57,151 nt of DNA, from assembly GCA_016793805.1 (NCBI GenBank), contig JAEUIZ010000051.1:1-57151 (forward strand), read 5' to 3'. The DNA is from Phycisphaerae bacterium. Lineage in GTDB: Bacteria > Planctomycetota > Phycisphaerae > Phycisphaerales > UBA1924. The position numbers and the translations under genes were made by a program. The notes beneath the pieces are model-generated. The model did no database searches. It was not told where the DNA came from and saw nothing but the letters and a program-made list of their open reading frames with translations. This document shows, one piece after another, positions 25,675-33,915 of the stretch (positions are counted from its first letter, which is position 1; each line of letters begins with the position of its first letter).

Positions 25675-26190
25675 CTACCACGCCACGTCGCTGATGCGAA
25701 GCAGCGTCTGGAAGGACTCGCCGAAGACGAAGTTGTGCTCGGGGAAGCCGAGTCCCGCCATGTTCTGATCGATGTGGCTGAAGATGAGGTCGATGCGGCC
25801 GATCCGCCGGGTCTGCATCGCGCCCGCGGGCCCGATCTCGACGACCTCGACGACGCCGGAGGTGGCGGCCCCCTGGCGATCGAGCCGGTCGATGGTGGCG
25901 GTGAAGCGGATGGTGCGCCCGGGCTCGATGTCCTCGTCGAGTTCGGCAACGCCGATCTTGGCGAGGATGACCTTTTCGCGGAAGCGTTCGGCGTGGCCGA
26001 CGAGGACGCCGGCGGTCTGGGCCATGCCCTCGATGATGAGCGAGGCGGGCATGATGGGGATGCCTGGGGTGGTGGCGGTCTTGCGGAAGTGGTCGTCGAA
26101 GAACTCCTCGGCGAAACTGAGGTTCTTGATGGCGACGATCCGCCGACCCGGCTCCAACTCGAGAATTCGATCGATCCAGGACCATCGCAT
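25675..26190 (-). CDS. FabZ-like hotdog dehydratase
   Basis: A 171-aa hotdog-fold protein of the FabZ/FabA group, which dehydrates 3-hydroxyacyl-ACP. The core motif [33 protein letters not shown] has the catalytic His (residue about 35) and Glu (about 54), given here in part as [15 protein letters not shown]. It is longer than FabZ proper (about 145), with a C-terminal tail ([19 protein letters not shown]), so it may serve a specialised pathway. A second FabZ-like gene and an ACP gene lie 3 kb on in the same orientation, split from it by two dockerin genes. It has its own consensus-like promoter. Confidence 0.85.
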   Translation of the reverse strand: MRWSWIDRILELEPGRRIVAIKNLSFAEEFFDDHFRKTATTPGIPIMPASLIIEGMAQTAGVLVGHAERFREKVILAKIGVAELDEDIEPGRTIRFTATIDRLDRQGAATSGVVEVVEIGPAGAMQTRRIGRIDLIFSHIDQNMAGLGFPEHNFVFGESFQTLLRISDVAW

Positions 26191-26198
26191 AGAGGGGA

Positions 26199-26226
26199 AT
26201 GATCGGCGCGCGGGCGTGAATGTCAA
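26199..26226 (-). promoter_or_regulatory. promoter of the FabZ-like gene (TTGACA-16-GATCAT)
   Basis: A perfect -35 TTGACA, a 16-nt spacer and GATCAT, ending 8 nt before the ATG at 26190; no Shine-Dalgarno, so a leaderless or very short leader is likely. Confidence 0.5.
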
Positions 26227-26253
26227 TGCACGCCCGTGAGATCGACGCCCGAT

Positions 26254-27726
26254 TTAGTACGGCTTGGCCGACTTGCCCGGCTTGCAGCCCGCGGCGTAGG
26301 CGAAGTTGAAGCAAACCAGGTCGTTGGCCGTGAAGATCGGTGCGGTCGTGCTCCCGTCGCAGTTGCAGCAGTGGCGAATCTGCTCTTCGAGCGTCTGCGG
26401 CGTGCTCGCGCAGTCCCCGGTTGCGCACGCGAACTCGATGTTGAAGCAGATCAGGTCGTTGGCGTCGAGCACGGGTGCCGTCGTTGAGTTGTCGCAGTTC
26501 GCGTAGCAGCCGACGAGCGCGGTGTGGTGGAACGCGGACGAGGCTTCGGCGAGTCCCCAGTAAGCCTTGGTGGTCGTCGGCGGGAATGGGAAGGGAACGC
26601 CGGTGTTGTACTGCCCGCCCTGCTCGATCGGTTTGTCCCAGTGGCCGAGCGTGGCGACGCCGGTTGGAATGGTGGTCTTGGGAATCCACATCCCTTGGTA
26701 GTAGCCGGGCGATATCTCCGCGAAGTTCAGCGACTCAGGCAGGTTGAGGACGCCATTCGCTGGCGCGCCCCAGGCATGGACCTCGCCGGTGAGGTTGCCG
26801 TTGGCGTCCTTGACGAAGCCGATGACATACAGATGCCCGGCCGCGATCGCACCGTAGATTCCCGGCGTGTAGCCCGGTGTGTAAACACACGGCGGGTTAC
26901 CATAAGGATGGCAGTTGTTCGGGTTGTTGGTCGGATTGGTGTTCCTGTAGTTGGGGCCAAAGTAAGGTAGAGCGGGCGGAATGGGAACGAAGTGCTGGAA
27001 AGTGCCCCAGGTGGTGATGTTGCCGTGGTCATCAAGCACTGCGACGAAGTGGCCGCCCGCGACCGCTTGCTTGACCTTGGTGCTTGCGGGCAATGGACTG
27101 CCGAGGTACTCGAGGGCTGCCGGACTGGACGGAGAAAATCCCCAGGTAACGATCTCACGATCGTGGATGCCCGGCGTGCCGTCGGGATTCAGGTGCAGTC
27201 GGATGCCAATGTTAATGTATTCACCTGTCGAGATGGTTCGGAACCGCCATTCTGTACCCGGATCGAGAGGAATGCAGTTGCAGGGAAAGACAGGCGGTAA
27301 GTTGCCGTTCTGGCCAAACGCATTGTTGCCACCCCATCCAAAGATGGTGCCGTCAGAGAAGAGAATGATGCCATGGTCGTATCCGCCGTGCGCTGAGACC
27401 GGAATTGCGTCTGCAGATGCCCACGGCGGGGGCACGGGCGTCGGCACTGGCAGTGTTTGAAACGGAAAGCAGGCACTGGCTCCGCCCCACCCCACGACCT
27501 GCCCGGTGACACGAACTGCCAGGCCATACTGGTAGCCCGCGGACGTATGGATGAACGCGCCGTGCGGTGCCGTCTCCGGCCCGCAGGTGTCGCCAGACGG
27601 ATTTGGCTTGCCCCCGCTCTCCCCGCTCCAGGCTTCGAGCCCACCCGCCTGTCCATTTGCGCTCAGAGGGGAAAGAACGAACGGCAGACCGGCCGAGAGA
27701 ACCGATATCAATACTCGCGTGTTCAT
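26254..27726 (-). CDS. RCC1-repeat exported protein with dockerin-type C-terminus
   Basis: A 490-aa exported protein: signal peptide about 1-26, then RCC1-like propeller units (HTSAGYQYGLAVRVTGQVVG, SAHGGYDHGIILFSDGTIFG, AVAGGHFVAVLDDHGNITTW) and two dockerin-type copies at the end (CYANCDNSTTAPVLDANDLI, CNCDGSTTAPIFTANDLVCF). The second copies deviate from the standard (NDLICFNIEFA in place of NDFVCFLNAFA) and the tail is extended to GCKPGKSAKPY. Base composition is lower than the neighbours (31 G+C in the 60 bases at 26881). A CGGAG Shine-Dalgarno precedes the ATG. It and the next gene interrupt the FabZ / ACP neighbourhood. Confidence 0.85.
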   Translation of the reverse strand: MNTRVLISVLSAGLPFVLSPLSANGQAGGLEAWSGESGGKPNPSGDTCGPETAPHGAFIHTSAGYQYGLAVRVTGQVVGWGGASACFPFQTLPVPTPVPPPWASADAIPVSAHGGYDHGIILFSDGTIFGWGGNNAFGQNGNLPPVFPCNCIPLDPGTEWRFRTISTGEYINIGIRLHLNPDGTPGIHDREIVTWGFSPSSPAALEYLGSPLPASTKVKQAVAGGHFVAVLDDHGNITTWGTFQHFVPIPPALPYFGPNYRNTNPTNNPNNCHPYGNPPCVYTPGYTPGIYGAIAAGHLYVIGFVKDANGNLTGEVHAWGAPANGVLNLPESLNFAEISPGYYQGMWIPKTTIPTGVATLGHWDKPIEQGGQYNTGVPFPFPPTTTKAYWGLAEASSAFHHTALVGCYANCDNSTTAPVLDANDLICFNIEFACATGDCASTPQTLEEQIRHCCNCDGSTTAPIFTANDLVCFNFAYAAGCKPGKSAKPY

Positions 27727-27762
27727 GCTTGAACTCCGAGGAGAATGGGGATGACAGGGCCG

Positions 27763-28797
27763 CTATGTTCCGCAGCCCGTGGCGAACCGATCTAGGAAGC
27801 ATACAAAATCGTTGATGTTCAGCACGGGCAGTGTCGTGCTCGCGTCACAGTTGGCCGTAGTGCTTCCAGCGGCAAACGCGTTCAAGAAACAGACGAAATC
27901 CGTCACGTTCAAGACGGGACTTTGCGTCGAGCTGTCACAGTTAGCGTAGCATCGGATTGCGAGCCCCCATTGGCTCCCTGCTGCAAACCGCGAGAACGTG
28001 ACGCCAGCCGGAACATTTTGCAATGCTGCGGGGCTGACCGAGCCCCAAGCAACGAGCGGACCACTTTGTCGTCTGGCGATACACCACCCTAATCGACACG
28101 AAAGCTCGTTGAACGTTCCCGAAGGCGTTAAAAGGGCCGGAGTATTTGGTGTTCCCCAGGCGGCAAGGGAACCATCCAGACGGATGGCCATTCCATAGCC
28201 GTAACCAGCTGCAATTCGAGAGAACATTCCGGCCGGCACATTTTGCAAAGCGGTAGGACCCCATGCAACGAGTGTTTGATCGGGACGTATCCCAATACTG
28301 ACTTCCTCGCCCGCCGCGATATCGACAAAGACGCCTGCGGGAACGTTGATCTGGCCAAAGAGGTTGTTGCCGATGCCAAGCACCGTACCGTCCGCGCGCA
28401 TCAAGAGCAGGTGCATCCTTCCTGCGGCAAGACGCACGAACGTCCCTGTCGGCGGCGGCATGAGCCCCAGATCATCGCGTCCCCACGTCGCCAGCGTACC
28501 GTCCTCGCGGATCCCCACGCTGAACCACTCGCCCGCGGCGACGGCGACGAACCGCCCGGGCGGGGCGATCGTCTCGCCGAAGCGGTTGCGCCCCCATCCC
28601 GCCACCGTGCCGTCGGCGCGAAGTCCGAGGGAATGCTCGCTCCCCGCCGCGACAGCGAGATAAAGCCCCGGCGGCGGCGTGGCGACCCCGGCCGTGTTGT
28701 CCCCCCAGCCCACCGCCGGCCCGGGCGGCTGGGCCAAGGTTGTGCCGCTTCCCAAGGCCGCGGCGACCAGCATTGGAATGCTTCTGGTGCCGACCAT
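27763..28797 (-). CDS. RCC1-repeat exported protein with GC-type dockerin C-terminus
   Basis: A 344-aa exported protein: short signal peptide, then about six RCC1-like blades with the repeat AAGxxHSLGLRADGTVAGWG and relatives (VAVAAGEWFSVGIREDGTL, RLAAGRMHLLLMRADGTV, DIAAGEEVSIGIRPDQTL), and two tandem GC-type dockerin motifs (CYANCDSSTQSPVLNVTDF, NCDASTTLPVLNINDFVCF) ending FATGCGT. The 5' third has host-like high GC while the 3' two thirds (27.8-28.4 kb) are AT-richer, as if the gene were a mosaic. A TAGCCT hexamer ends 6 nt before the ATG. Confidence 0.87.
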   Translation of the reverse strand: MVGTRSIPMLVAAALGSGTTLAQPPGPAVGWGDNTAGVATPPPGLYLAVAAGSEHSLGLRADGTVAGWGRNRFGETIAPPGRFVAVAAGEWFSVGIREDGTLATWGRDDLGLMPPPTGTFVRLAAGRMHLLLMRADGTVLGIGNNLFGQINVPAGVFVDIAAGEEVSIGIRPDQTLVAWGPTALQNVPAGMFSRIAAGYGYGMAIRLDGSLAAWGTPNTPALLTPSGTFNELSCRLGWCIARRQSGPLVAWGSVSPAALQNVPAGVTFSRFAAGSQWGLAIRCYANCDSSTQSPVLNVTDFVCFLNAFAAGSTTANCDASTTLPVLNINDFVCFLDRFATGCGT

Positions 28798-28803
28798 TCG
28801 CCC

Positions 28804-28809
28804 AGGCTA
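28804..28809 (-). promoter_or_regulatory. -10-like TAGCCT, leaderless promoter of the RCC1 gene
   Basis: TAGCCT on the minus strand ends 6 nt before the ATG at 28797, with TTGTGG 17 nt upstream as a weak -35. Confidence 0.45.
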
Positions 28810-28868
28810 CCAGGAATCAGGCAGACCACAAGAGCAATAAACAGACGGTTTGCCTTCGATCGCCGCGA

Positions 28869-29252
28869 TTATCCCGCCAGCTTGCGCTCGACGAATCGCA
28901 CGATGGCGTCGACGGTGAAGATCGCGGGGACGTTGGCGATCGAGGGGTCCTTCTCGAGGCGTGCGAAGTCCCCGTGCGGGAGTTTCTGCTTGAGGGCCGC
29001 GATGCCCTGCGGGGTGACCTTGCCGTCCACGACGTAGCGCGGGTCCTGCTGGACGTTCTCGGGGAAGAGTTCGCCCTGCGCGATCTTGAACCCGAAGGTC
29101 TGCTCGACCTTGAAGACGATGTCGAGGAAGTCGATGGACTCGGCGCCGAGGTCCGAGGTGAGCACGGCCTGCGGAGTCACCTCGTCCTCGTCCACGCCCA
29201 TGGCGTCCACGAGCATCGCTTGGACCTTCTTGAAGATCTCATCCCGGGTCAT
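28869..29252 (-). CDS. acyl carrier protein
   Basis: A 127-aa acyl carrier protein, longer than the usual 78-80. The phosphopantetheine site is LGAESIDFLDI, with Ser at about residue 39. The C-terminal extension (LPHGDFARLEKDPSIANVPAIFTVDAI in parts) carries the final helix of the fold plus about 40 extra residues. It lies 44 nt upstream-to-downstream of a FabZ-like gene on the same strand, so the pair is an operon. A GGAGGCGG Shine-Dalgarno precedes the ATG. A specialised fatty-acid or polyketide-like pathway is possible, but no ketosynthase is in the window. Confidence 0.88.
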   Translation of the reverse strand: MTRDEIFKKVQAMLVDAMGVDEDEVTPQAVLTSDLGAESIDFLDIVFKVEQTFGFKIAQGELFPENVQQDPRYVVDGKVTPQGIAALKQKLPHGDFARLEKDPSIANVPAIFTVDAIVRFVERKLAG

Positions 29253-29296
29253 CGACCGCCTCCGTTCGCGCTCCCCCCCGGCCACGGACCGCGAGT

Positions 29297-29743
29297 CTAG
29301 GCCGTCGCGGTGGGCTTCACCAGCCGGCTGGTGGCGATCCGGGCCGGGCGGAGCATGAACCGGCCCGCCACGGCGACGGGTCCGCCGCCGGTGCTCGTAT
29401 CTCCGCCGGGCTCGACGAGCGTGCCCTCGCCGCGGAACTCGGCGCTGCCGTCGTCGCTCCGACTGAGCAGGGAGACCTCGACGCGGAGGGACGACCCGGG
29501 CTGGACGAATCGGCCGTATTTCACCGCCCGGGCCTTGCCCAGGACCATGGGGCGTCCGTCCTCGTGCGGGCCGGCGAGTTCGCGGGCGGCCTGCACGAGG
29601 CACTCGAGCATCATCACGCCCGGGAGGACGGGGAAGGACTTGAAGTGGTCGTCCATGTACTCCTCGGCCATGGAGACGTGCTTGAGGGTGACGATGCGCT
29701 CGGCCGACCGCTCCAGGACCCGATCCACAAGGATGAACCGCAT
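29297..29743 (-). CDS. FabZ-like hotdog dehydratase
   Basis: A 148-aa hotdog protein with the FabZ signature DDHFKSFPVLPGVMMLECLVQAARELAG: catalytic His near residue 35 and Glu in the LECLVQ helix. This is the normal FabZ length. The TACGCT hexamer 5 nt upstream of the ATG at 29743 decides the start over an in-frame GTG 15 nt earlier. Divergent from recO, with their two -10-like boxes 34 nt apart. Operon partner of the ACP. Confidence 0.88.
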   Translation of the reverse strand: MRFILVDRVLERSAERIVTLKHVSMAEEYMDDHFKSFPVLPGVMMLECLVQAARELAGPHEDGRPMVLGKARAVKYGRFVQPGSSLRVEVSLLSRSDDGSAEFRGEGTLVEPGGDTSTGGGPVAVAGRFMLRPARIATSRLVKPTATA

Positions 29744-29748
29744 GGTGG

Positions 29749-29754
29749 AGCGTA
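29749..29754 (-). promoter_or_regulatory. -10-like TACGCT, leaderless promoter of fabZ-like/ACP operon
   Basis: TACGCT on the minus strand ends 5 nt before the ATG at 29743. Confidence 0.5.
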
Positions 29755-29788
29755 TCACCGCCGCGCCGATGCGGCGGGGCCGGGGTTG

Positions 29789-29794
29789 TACGAT
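29789..29794 (+). promoter_or_regulatory. -10-like TACGAT, leaderless promoter of recO
   Basis: TACGAT ends 5 nt before the recO ATG; no Shine-Dalgarno. Confidence 0.5.
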
Positions 29795-29799
29795 GCACC

Positions 29800-30561
29800 A
29801 TGCCCCCTTCGAAGGACCGGGCGCTGTGCCTGCGGCAGGTGGACTGGTCCGAGACCAGCCAGGTGGTGTGGCTGTTCGCGCGCGAGTTGGGGCTGGTGCG
29901 TGGCGTGGCCAAGGGCGCCCGCAGGCCGGGCGAGCGGTTTGATGGAGGGATCGAACTCCTGACCCTCGGCGAGGCGATTGTCTATCTCAAGCCCGGCGCC
30001 GAACTCGCCACACTCGCCGCGTGGGACACGCTGGAGCGATTCCCCATGCCCCGGCGATCGCTTGACGGGTTCTACGCGGGGCTGTACCTCGCGGACCTGA
30101 CGCTCCGGCTGCTTCAGGACCGCGACCCTCATCCGAGGCTGTTCGATTCCCTGGTCCTGGCCCTTCGTGCCGGGCCCGATGGCGTGCTCGGGGCGCTTGT
30201 GGCCGCCCAGTGGGCCGCGCTGGATGAGAGCGGGTTTCGTCCGAAACTCGACGCGGACCTTGCGAGTGGGGAGCCGCTGGCCGATGGCGGGCTCTCGTTC
30301 TTGCCGCGGCGTGGGGGGTTCACGAGGCAGCCGGGCGAGACGCACCCGGCGTGGCGTGTGCGCCCGCAGACGGTCGCGGTTCTGCGGAACCTCGACGCCC
30401 CGGGCGGGTCGGCAGCGACCCCAACAGCGATCGACCTGGTTCGGGCGGCCCGGCTTCTGGACGCGTATGCGCGGGAGATTCTCGGGCGAGACATCCCGGC
30501 CGCCGAGGCACTCTTTGAGCGCCTTGGTCCTGAACCGAGGGCGCGGAACGGCCGATCCTAA
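29800..30561 (+). CDS. recO: DNA repair protein RecO
   Basis: RecO loads RecA on SSB-coated ssDNA in the RecFOR pathway. The 253-aa protein has the N-terminal OB fold (CLRQVDWSETSQVVWLFARE, GLVRGVAKGARRPGERFDGG, quoted in parts) followed by helices (DGFYAGLYLADLTLRLLQD) as in the family. The C-terminal zinc-finger cysteines seen in many RecO are absent, as in several lineages. The mRNA is probably leaderless. The HDOD gene follows 53 nt on, and a GGACC-CGTTC-GGTCC hairpin (30583-30597) sits between them. Confidence 0.93.
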   Translation: MPPSKDRALCLRQVDWSETSQVVWLFARELGLVRGVAKGARRPGERFDGGIELLTLGEAIVYLKPGAELATLAAWDTLERFPMPRRSLDGFYAGLYLADLTLRLLQDRDPHPRLFDSLVLALRAGPDGVLGALVAAQWAALDESGFRPKLDADLASGEPLADGGLSFLPRRGGFTRQPGETHPAWRVRPQTVAVLRNLDAPGGSAATPTAIDLVRAARLLDAYAREILGRDIPAAEALFERLGPEPRARNGRS

Positions 30562-30614
30562 TAGCACGCACGCACCCCGCGCGGACCCGTTCGGTCCGGC
30601 ATCAGATCGGTCCG

Positions 30615-32096
30615 ATGGCGGTCATGGAACTCTCCGCGCTCGAACGCGTCCTGCAGTGCCCGACGCTCCCGTCGCTCCCGGCGGTGGCCGTCCGCGTCAT
30701 CGACCTCACCAAGTCGTCCAAGGTGTCGATGGACGAACTGGCCGAGGTGATCCGCAACGACCAGGGGCTGGCGACCAAGATCCTTCGCACCGTGAACTCG
30801 AGTTATTACGGGCTGCGGAAGCGCTGCTCGACGATCAGCCAGGCGCTGGTCATGCTCGGGATGTCCACCGTCAAGACGCTGGCGCTGAGTTTCTCGCTGG
30901 TCTCGGCGGTGGGCAACAAGGGCGGGGGGTTCGACTACGTGGCGTATTGGCGCCGCGGGCTGTACACGGCCGTCGCGGCACGGGCCATCGCCCGTCGCGC
31001 CCGCGTCCCGCTCGACGAGGAGGCGTTCCTGAGCGGGCTCCTGCAGGACGTGGGGATGATGGCGCTCAAGCAGGGCCTGGGCGAGGAGTACGTGGCGCTG
31101 GTGGCCTCGCTCCGCGGGGAGCACGCGCGCCTGGCCCAGGCCGAACTCTCTGTCTTTGAGACCACGCACTCGGAGGTCGGGGCGCTGCTGGCGGAGCGCT
31201 GGAAACTCCCCGACGAGTTGATCGTCCCCGTTCGGTTCCACGAGCGGCCCAACGCGGCACCGCAGGACCATGTTGACCTTGTCCGCTGCGTGGCGCTGGG
31301 CAACCTGGTGCACGACACGCTGACGCTCCCCGAGCCGCGGGCGGCGCTGAACCGCTTGATCGCCCGCGCCCACGACTGGTTCGATCTCTCGTCGGACGAC
31401 GCCGAGGAGGTCGTTCGCCTGGTCGCGTCGCAGGCCTCGGAACTGGCCTCGCTCTTCCGCCTGGACACGGGGACGGTCGCCAACGCCGAGGCCATCCTGC
31501 GGTCGGCGCAGTCGCGGCGCGAGGACCTCGCGGTGCGCGACGACGGGGTGGGGAGCCTGGTGACCGACGCGGACGACCACGACCCGTTCACGGGGATGCT
31601 GACGCCCATCGCGCTCACGCCGATCGCCGAGGATCTGTTCCAGCAGGCCCGGGCGTCGGGCGGCACGCTGTCGGTGCTGGCGCTGGCGATCGACGGGTAC
31701 GCGGCGCAGGTGCAGCAGTGGGGGCCCGAGGCGGGCGACGCGATCATGGTCGAGTTGGCCGCGTGCCTCCAGAAGCATCTGGACGCCCAGTCCCCGCACG
31801 TCTGCCGATGGATCGAGAGCGTGTTCGTCGCCGTGCTGCCCAGGGCCGACCAGTCGGCGGCGCTCGCCCTCGCCGGCGCCGTGCGTGCCGCGGTGAACAC
31901 CGAGTCCCTCGGCTGGAACCTCGACGGGCGGATCTCGTGCACGGCCAGCGCGGGCGTGGCCACGCTGACGGGGGCGCGCGGACCCTATCTCCGGGTGGAG
32001 CAGTTGATCGCCAGCGCGGTTCGAGCGCTGGAAGCGGCGCAGGCCGCGGGCGGGAACACGGCCCGGGCGTTCGTCCCGCGCGCCGCCGCCGCCTGA
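30615..32096 (+). CDS. HDOD-domain signalling protein with degenerate GGDEF-like C-terminus
   Basis: A 493-aa protein. Residues about 15-215 form an HDOD domain (LPSLPAVAVRVIDLTKSSKVSMDELAEVIRNDQGLATKILRTVNSSYYG as separate parts: LPSLPAVAVRVIDL and RTVNSSYYGLRKRCSTISQ). HDOD proteins often sit in regulatory hubs and usually lack metal-dependent phosphohydrolase activity. The C-terminal third resembles a GGDEF domain (GDAIMVELAACLQKHL and ASAGVATL) but the active-site loop reads WIESVF, so it cannot make c-di-GMP. It may bind nucleotide as a receptor. Likely cytosolic. Confidence 0.88.
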   Translation: MAVMELSALERVLQCPTLPSLPAVAVRVIDLTKSSKVSMDELAEVIRNDQGLATKILRTVNSSYYGLRKRCSTISQALVMLGMSTVKTLALSFSLVSAVGNKGGGFDYVAYWRRGLYTAVAARAIARRARVPLDEEAFLSGLLQDVGMMALKQGLGEEYVALVASLRGEHARLAQAELSVFETTHSEVGALLAERWKLPDELIVPVRFHERPNAAPQDHVDLVRCVALGNLVHDTLTLPEPRAALNRLIARAHDWFDLSSDDAEEVVRLVASQASELASLFRLDTGTVANAEAILRSAQSRREDLAVRDDGVGSLVTDADDHDPFTGMLTPIALTPIAEDLFQQARASGGTLSVLALAIDGYAAQVQQWGPEAGDAIMVELAACLQKHLDAQSPHVCRWIESVFVAVLPRADQSAALALAGAVRAAVNTESLGWNLDGRISCTASAGVATLTGARGPYLRVEQLIASAVRALEAAQAAGGNTARAFVPRAAAA

Positions 32097-32103
32097 AACG
32101 GCC

Positions 32104-33324
32104 TCACGCGGGGATCAGGCGCCCCGCGGTCACGGGCCGGAGCGGGAACTCCCGCGCCACCTCGCGCAGGTCGTCGAGCGTGACGCGGTTGATGCGCTCG
32201 AGTTCTTCTTCGAGGGTGGTGTAGCGTCCGAGATAGGTCCAGAGCCGCCCGAGCCGCTGCATGCGGTCCGCGGGCCGCTCCCCGCCCACGGTGACGGAGG
32301 TCGCGAGTTTCGAGCGGAGTCTGGCGAGGTCGTCATCGGTGAGCGACGCCACGAGCCCGTCGATCTCGCGGAGCACGGCCGACCAGATCTCGTCGGCGCG
32401 CTCCGGGTCTCCGATCGCGAGGACCTGGAACTCGCCGGTGCCGTCGTGCGCGTCGTACGAGGCGTGGGCTTCCTCCGCCAGGCCCGTCTCGACCAGCGCC
32501 CAGTGCAGGCGGCTGTTGTCCGGCGCGCCGAGGACCTGGGCCAGGAGCGTGGCGGCGTAGCGCCGCGGGTCCTGGATCGCCGGCGCGTCGGCCAGGCCCA
32601 TGAGGTACGCGCGTTTGACCTTGGCGTCCCGCTCGACGAACTCCCCGCCCCCGACCCTGGGCCGGGCCGAGTCGCGTCCGACCCGCGTGGGCCGCCAGGC
32701 GGCGCATCGGCGCTCGACGACGTCCGCGATCGCGTCGAGGTCCATCTTGCCCGCGAGGGCGACGACGGTGGTGTCGGCCGAGTAGCGGGCGTCGAAGTAC
32801 GCCGCCATCTGGTCGCGCGAGAGGGCCGAGATCGTCGCGTCGGTGCCGAGCACGCGGTGGCCCATGGGGTGCGGGCCGAAGTGCGCCTCCATGAGCCGCT
32901 CGTAGAGCACCCAGAACGGCTCGTCCTTGTACATCTTGATCTCTTCGAGGATCACGGACTTCTCGGTGGTGAAGTCCGCGTCGCGGAGCGCGGGCCGCAT
33001 CATCCGGCCGATGAGGTCCGCGGCCTCACCCAGACGCTCCGGGAGCACGTGCGCATAGAAGCACGTCATCTCCGCCGAGGTGAACGCGTTGTTCCGCGCG
33101 CCCATCGCGTCGAAGCGCTGGTTGAGATCCTCGGCCGAGAGGTCCTCGGTCCCCTTGAACATCATGTGCTCGAGGAAGTGGCTCACGCCCATGACGGCGG
33201 GCGCCTCGTCGCGGGCCCCGGTCCGGACGAAGAAGCCGACGGCCGACGAGTGCGCGTCGGGATCGACCTCGGCGATGATCCGCAGCCCGTTGCCCAGCAC
33301 CCGCTCGTCGAAGCGCACGCCCAT
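32104..33324 (-). CDS. M16 family zinc peptidase
   Basis: A 406-aa insulinase-type (M16) protease, processing-peptidase-like. The inverted zinc site HFLEHMMFKGT (HxxEH, His about residues 49/53, Glu catalytic) and the third ligand in ILEEIKMYKDEP are intact, and MGHRVLGT and the RYSADTTVVALAG region match. The length fits the short soluble forms; no signal peptide is visible. No inactive M16 partner gene is nearby, as sometimes seen in pairs. A TAGACT hexamer ends 6 nt before the ATG, so the mRNA is likely leaderless. Confidence 0.93.
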   Translation of the reverse strand: MGVRFDERVLGNGLRIIAEVDPDAHSSAVGFFVRTGARDEAPAVMGVSHFLEHMMFKGTEDLSAEDLNQRFDAMGARNNAFTSAEMTCFYAHVLPERLGEAADLIGRMMRPALRDADFTTEKSVILEEIKMYKDEPFWVLYERLMEAHFGPHPMGHRVLGTDATISALSRDQMAAYFDARYSADTTVVALAGKMDLDAIADVVERRCAAWRPTRVGRDSARPRVGGGEFVERDAKVKRAYLMGLADAPAIQDPRRYAATLLAQVLGAPDNSRLHWALVETGLAEEAHASYDAHDGTGEFQVLAIGDPERADEIWSAVLREIDGLVASLTDDDLARLRSKLATSVTVGGERPADRMQRLGRLWTYLGRYTTLEEELERINRVTLDDLREVAREFPLRPVTAGRLIPA

Positions 33325-33330
33325 GCCGCC

Positions 33331-33347
33331 AGTCTACGCCGTACCAT
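33331..33347. promoter_or_regulatory. back-to-back divergent -10 boxes (M16 peptidase / DinB)
   Basis: TAGACT on the minus strand (33331-33336, 6 nt before the M16 ATG, leaderless type) and TACCAT on the plus strand (33342-33347, 28 nt before the DinB ATG, which has an AAGGAG Shine-Dalgarno) are only 5 nt apart, so polymerases cannot occupy both. Confidence 0.45.
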
Positions 33348-33375
33348 CGGGGGCCACACCGCAAGGAGCACCGAC

Positions 33376-33906
33376 ATGGGAGAGTGGAGCGCCGCCATCG
33401 CCCGCCAGGGGCGGATCTCGCTGGGCCTGGCCGACCTGATGCTCAAGGGCATCCAGCCCGCGACGTTCGCCGGCAAGCCCACGATCGCGGGCACAACCAT
33501 CGACACCAACCACCCGGCGTTCGTGTTCGGGCACCTGAGCCTCTACCCGAACGGCGGGCTCGCGATGCTCCGGCTCGACCCGGGCAAGGCCCCCAAGCCC
33601 GCGGGGTTTGACGACCTCGTCGCCGCGGGCAAGGAGTGCCGCGACGATCCCGCCGGCACGATCTATCCGGGGATGGAGACGATCGTGGGCGCGTTCCGCA
33701 GCAACGCCGCCGCGCTGCTCGACGCGCTGCCGGCGGTGGACGACGGGCTGCTCCGCGAGCCGAACCCGAGGGAGGGGCGGCTCCGCGAGATGTGCCCGAC
33801 GATCGGCGAGGCGATCTCGTTCCTGACCTCCGCGCACGTCATGATGCACCTGGGCCAGGTGAGCGCGTGGCGTCGCTGCTTCGGGCTGGGCTCGGCGATG
33901 GGCTGA
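33376..33906 (+). CDS. DinB superfamily protein
   Basis: A 176-aa four-helix-bundle protein of the DinB/YfiT group, with the usual metal-ligand His positions: HPAFVFGHLSLYPNG near residue 51 and the C-terminal AHVMMHLGQVSAWRR. Many DinB proteins are thiol-dependent metalloenzymes or of unknown function; this one cannot be assigned. An AAGGAG Shine-Dalgarno 7 nt before the ATG fixes the start, unlike the leaderless M16 gene facing it. No neighbour gives a pathway. Confidence 0.82.
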   Translation: MGEWSAAIARQGRISLGLADLMLKGIQPATFAGKPTIAGTTIDTNHPAFVFGHLSLYPNGGLAMLRLDPGKAPKPAGFDDLVAAGKECRDDPAGTIYPGMETIVGAFRSNAAALLDALPAVDDGLLREPNPREGRLREMCPTIGEAISFLTSAHVMMHLGQVSAWRRCFGLGSAMG

Positions 33907-33915
33907 GGCCGACGG

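Noticed and set aside
26254..28450. Lower GC of the RCC1 genes as proof of horizontal transfer
   Set aside because: Surface proteins with Asn/Thr-rich repeats shift composition by themselves; no mobile element or att-like repeat was seen.
30583..30597. GGACC-CGTTC-GGTCC hairpin as terminator of recO
   Set aside because: Only a 5-bp stem and no T-run; the HDOD gene follows closely.
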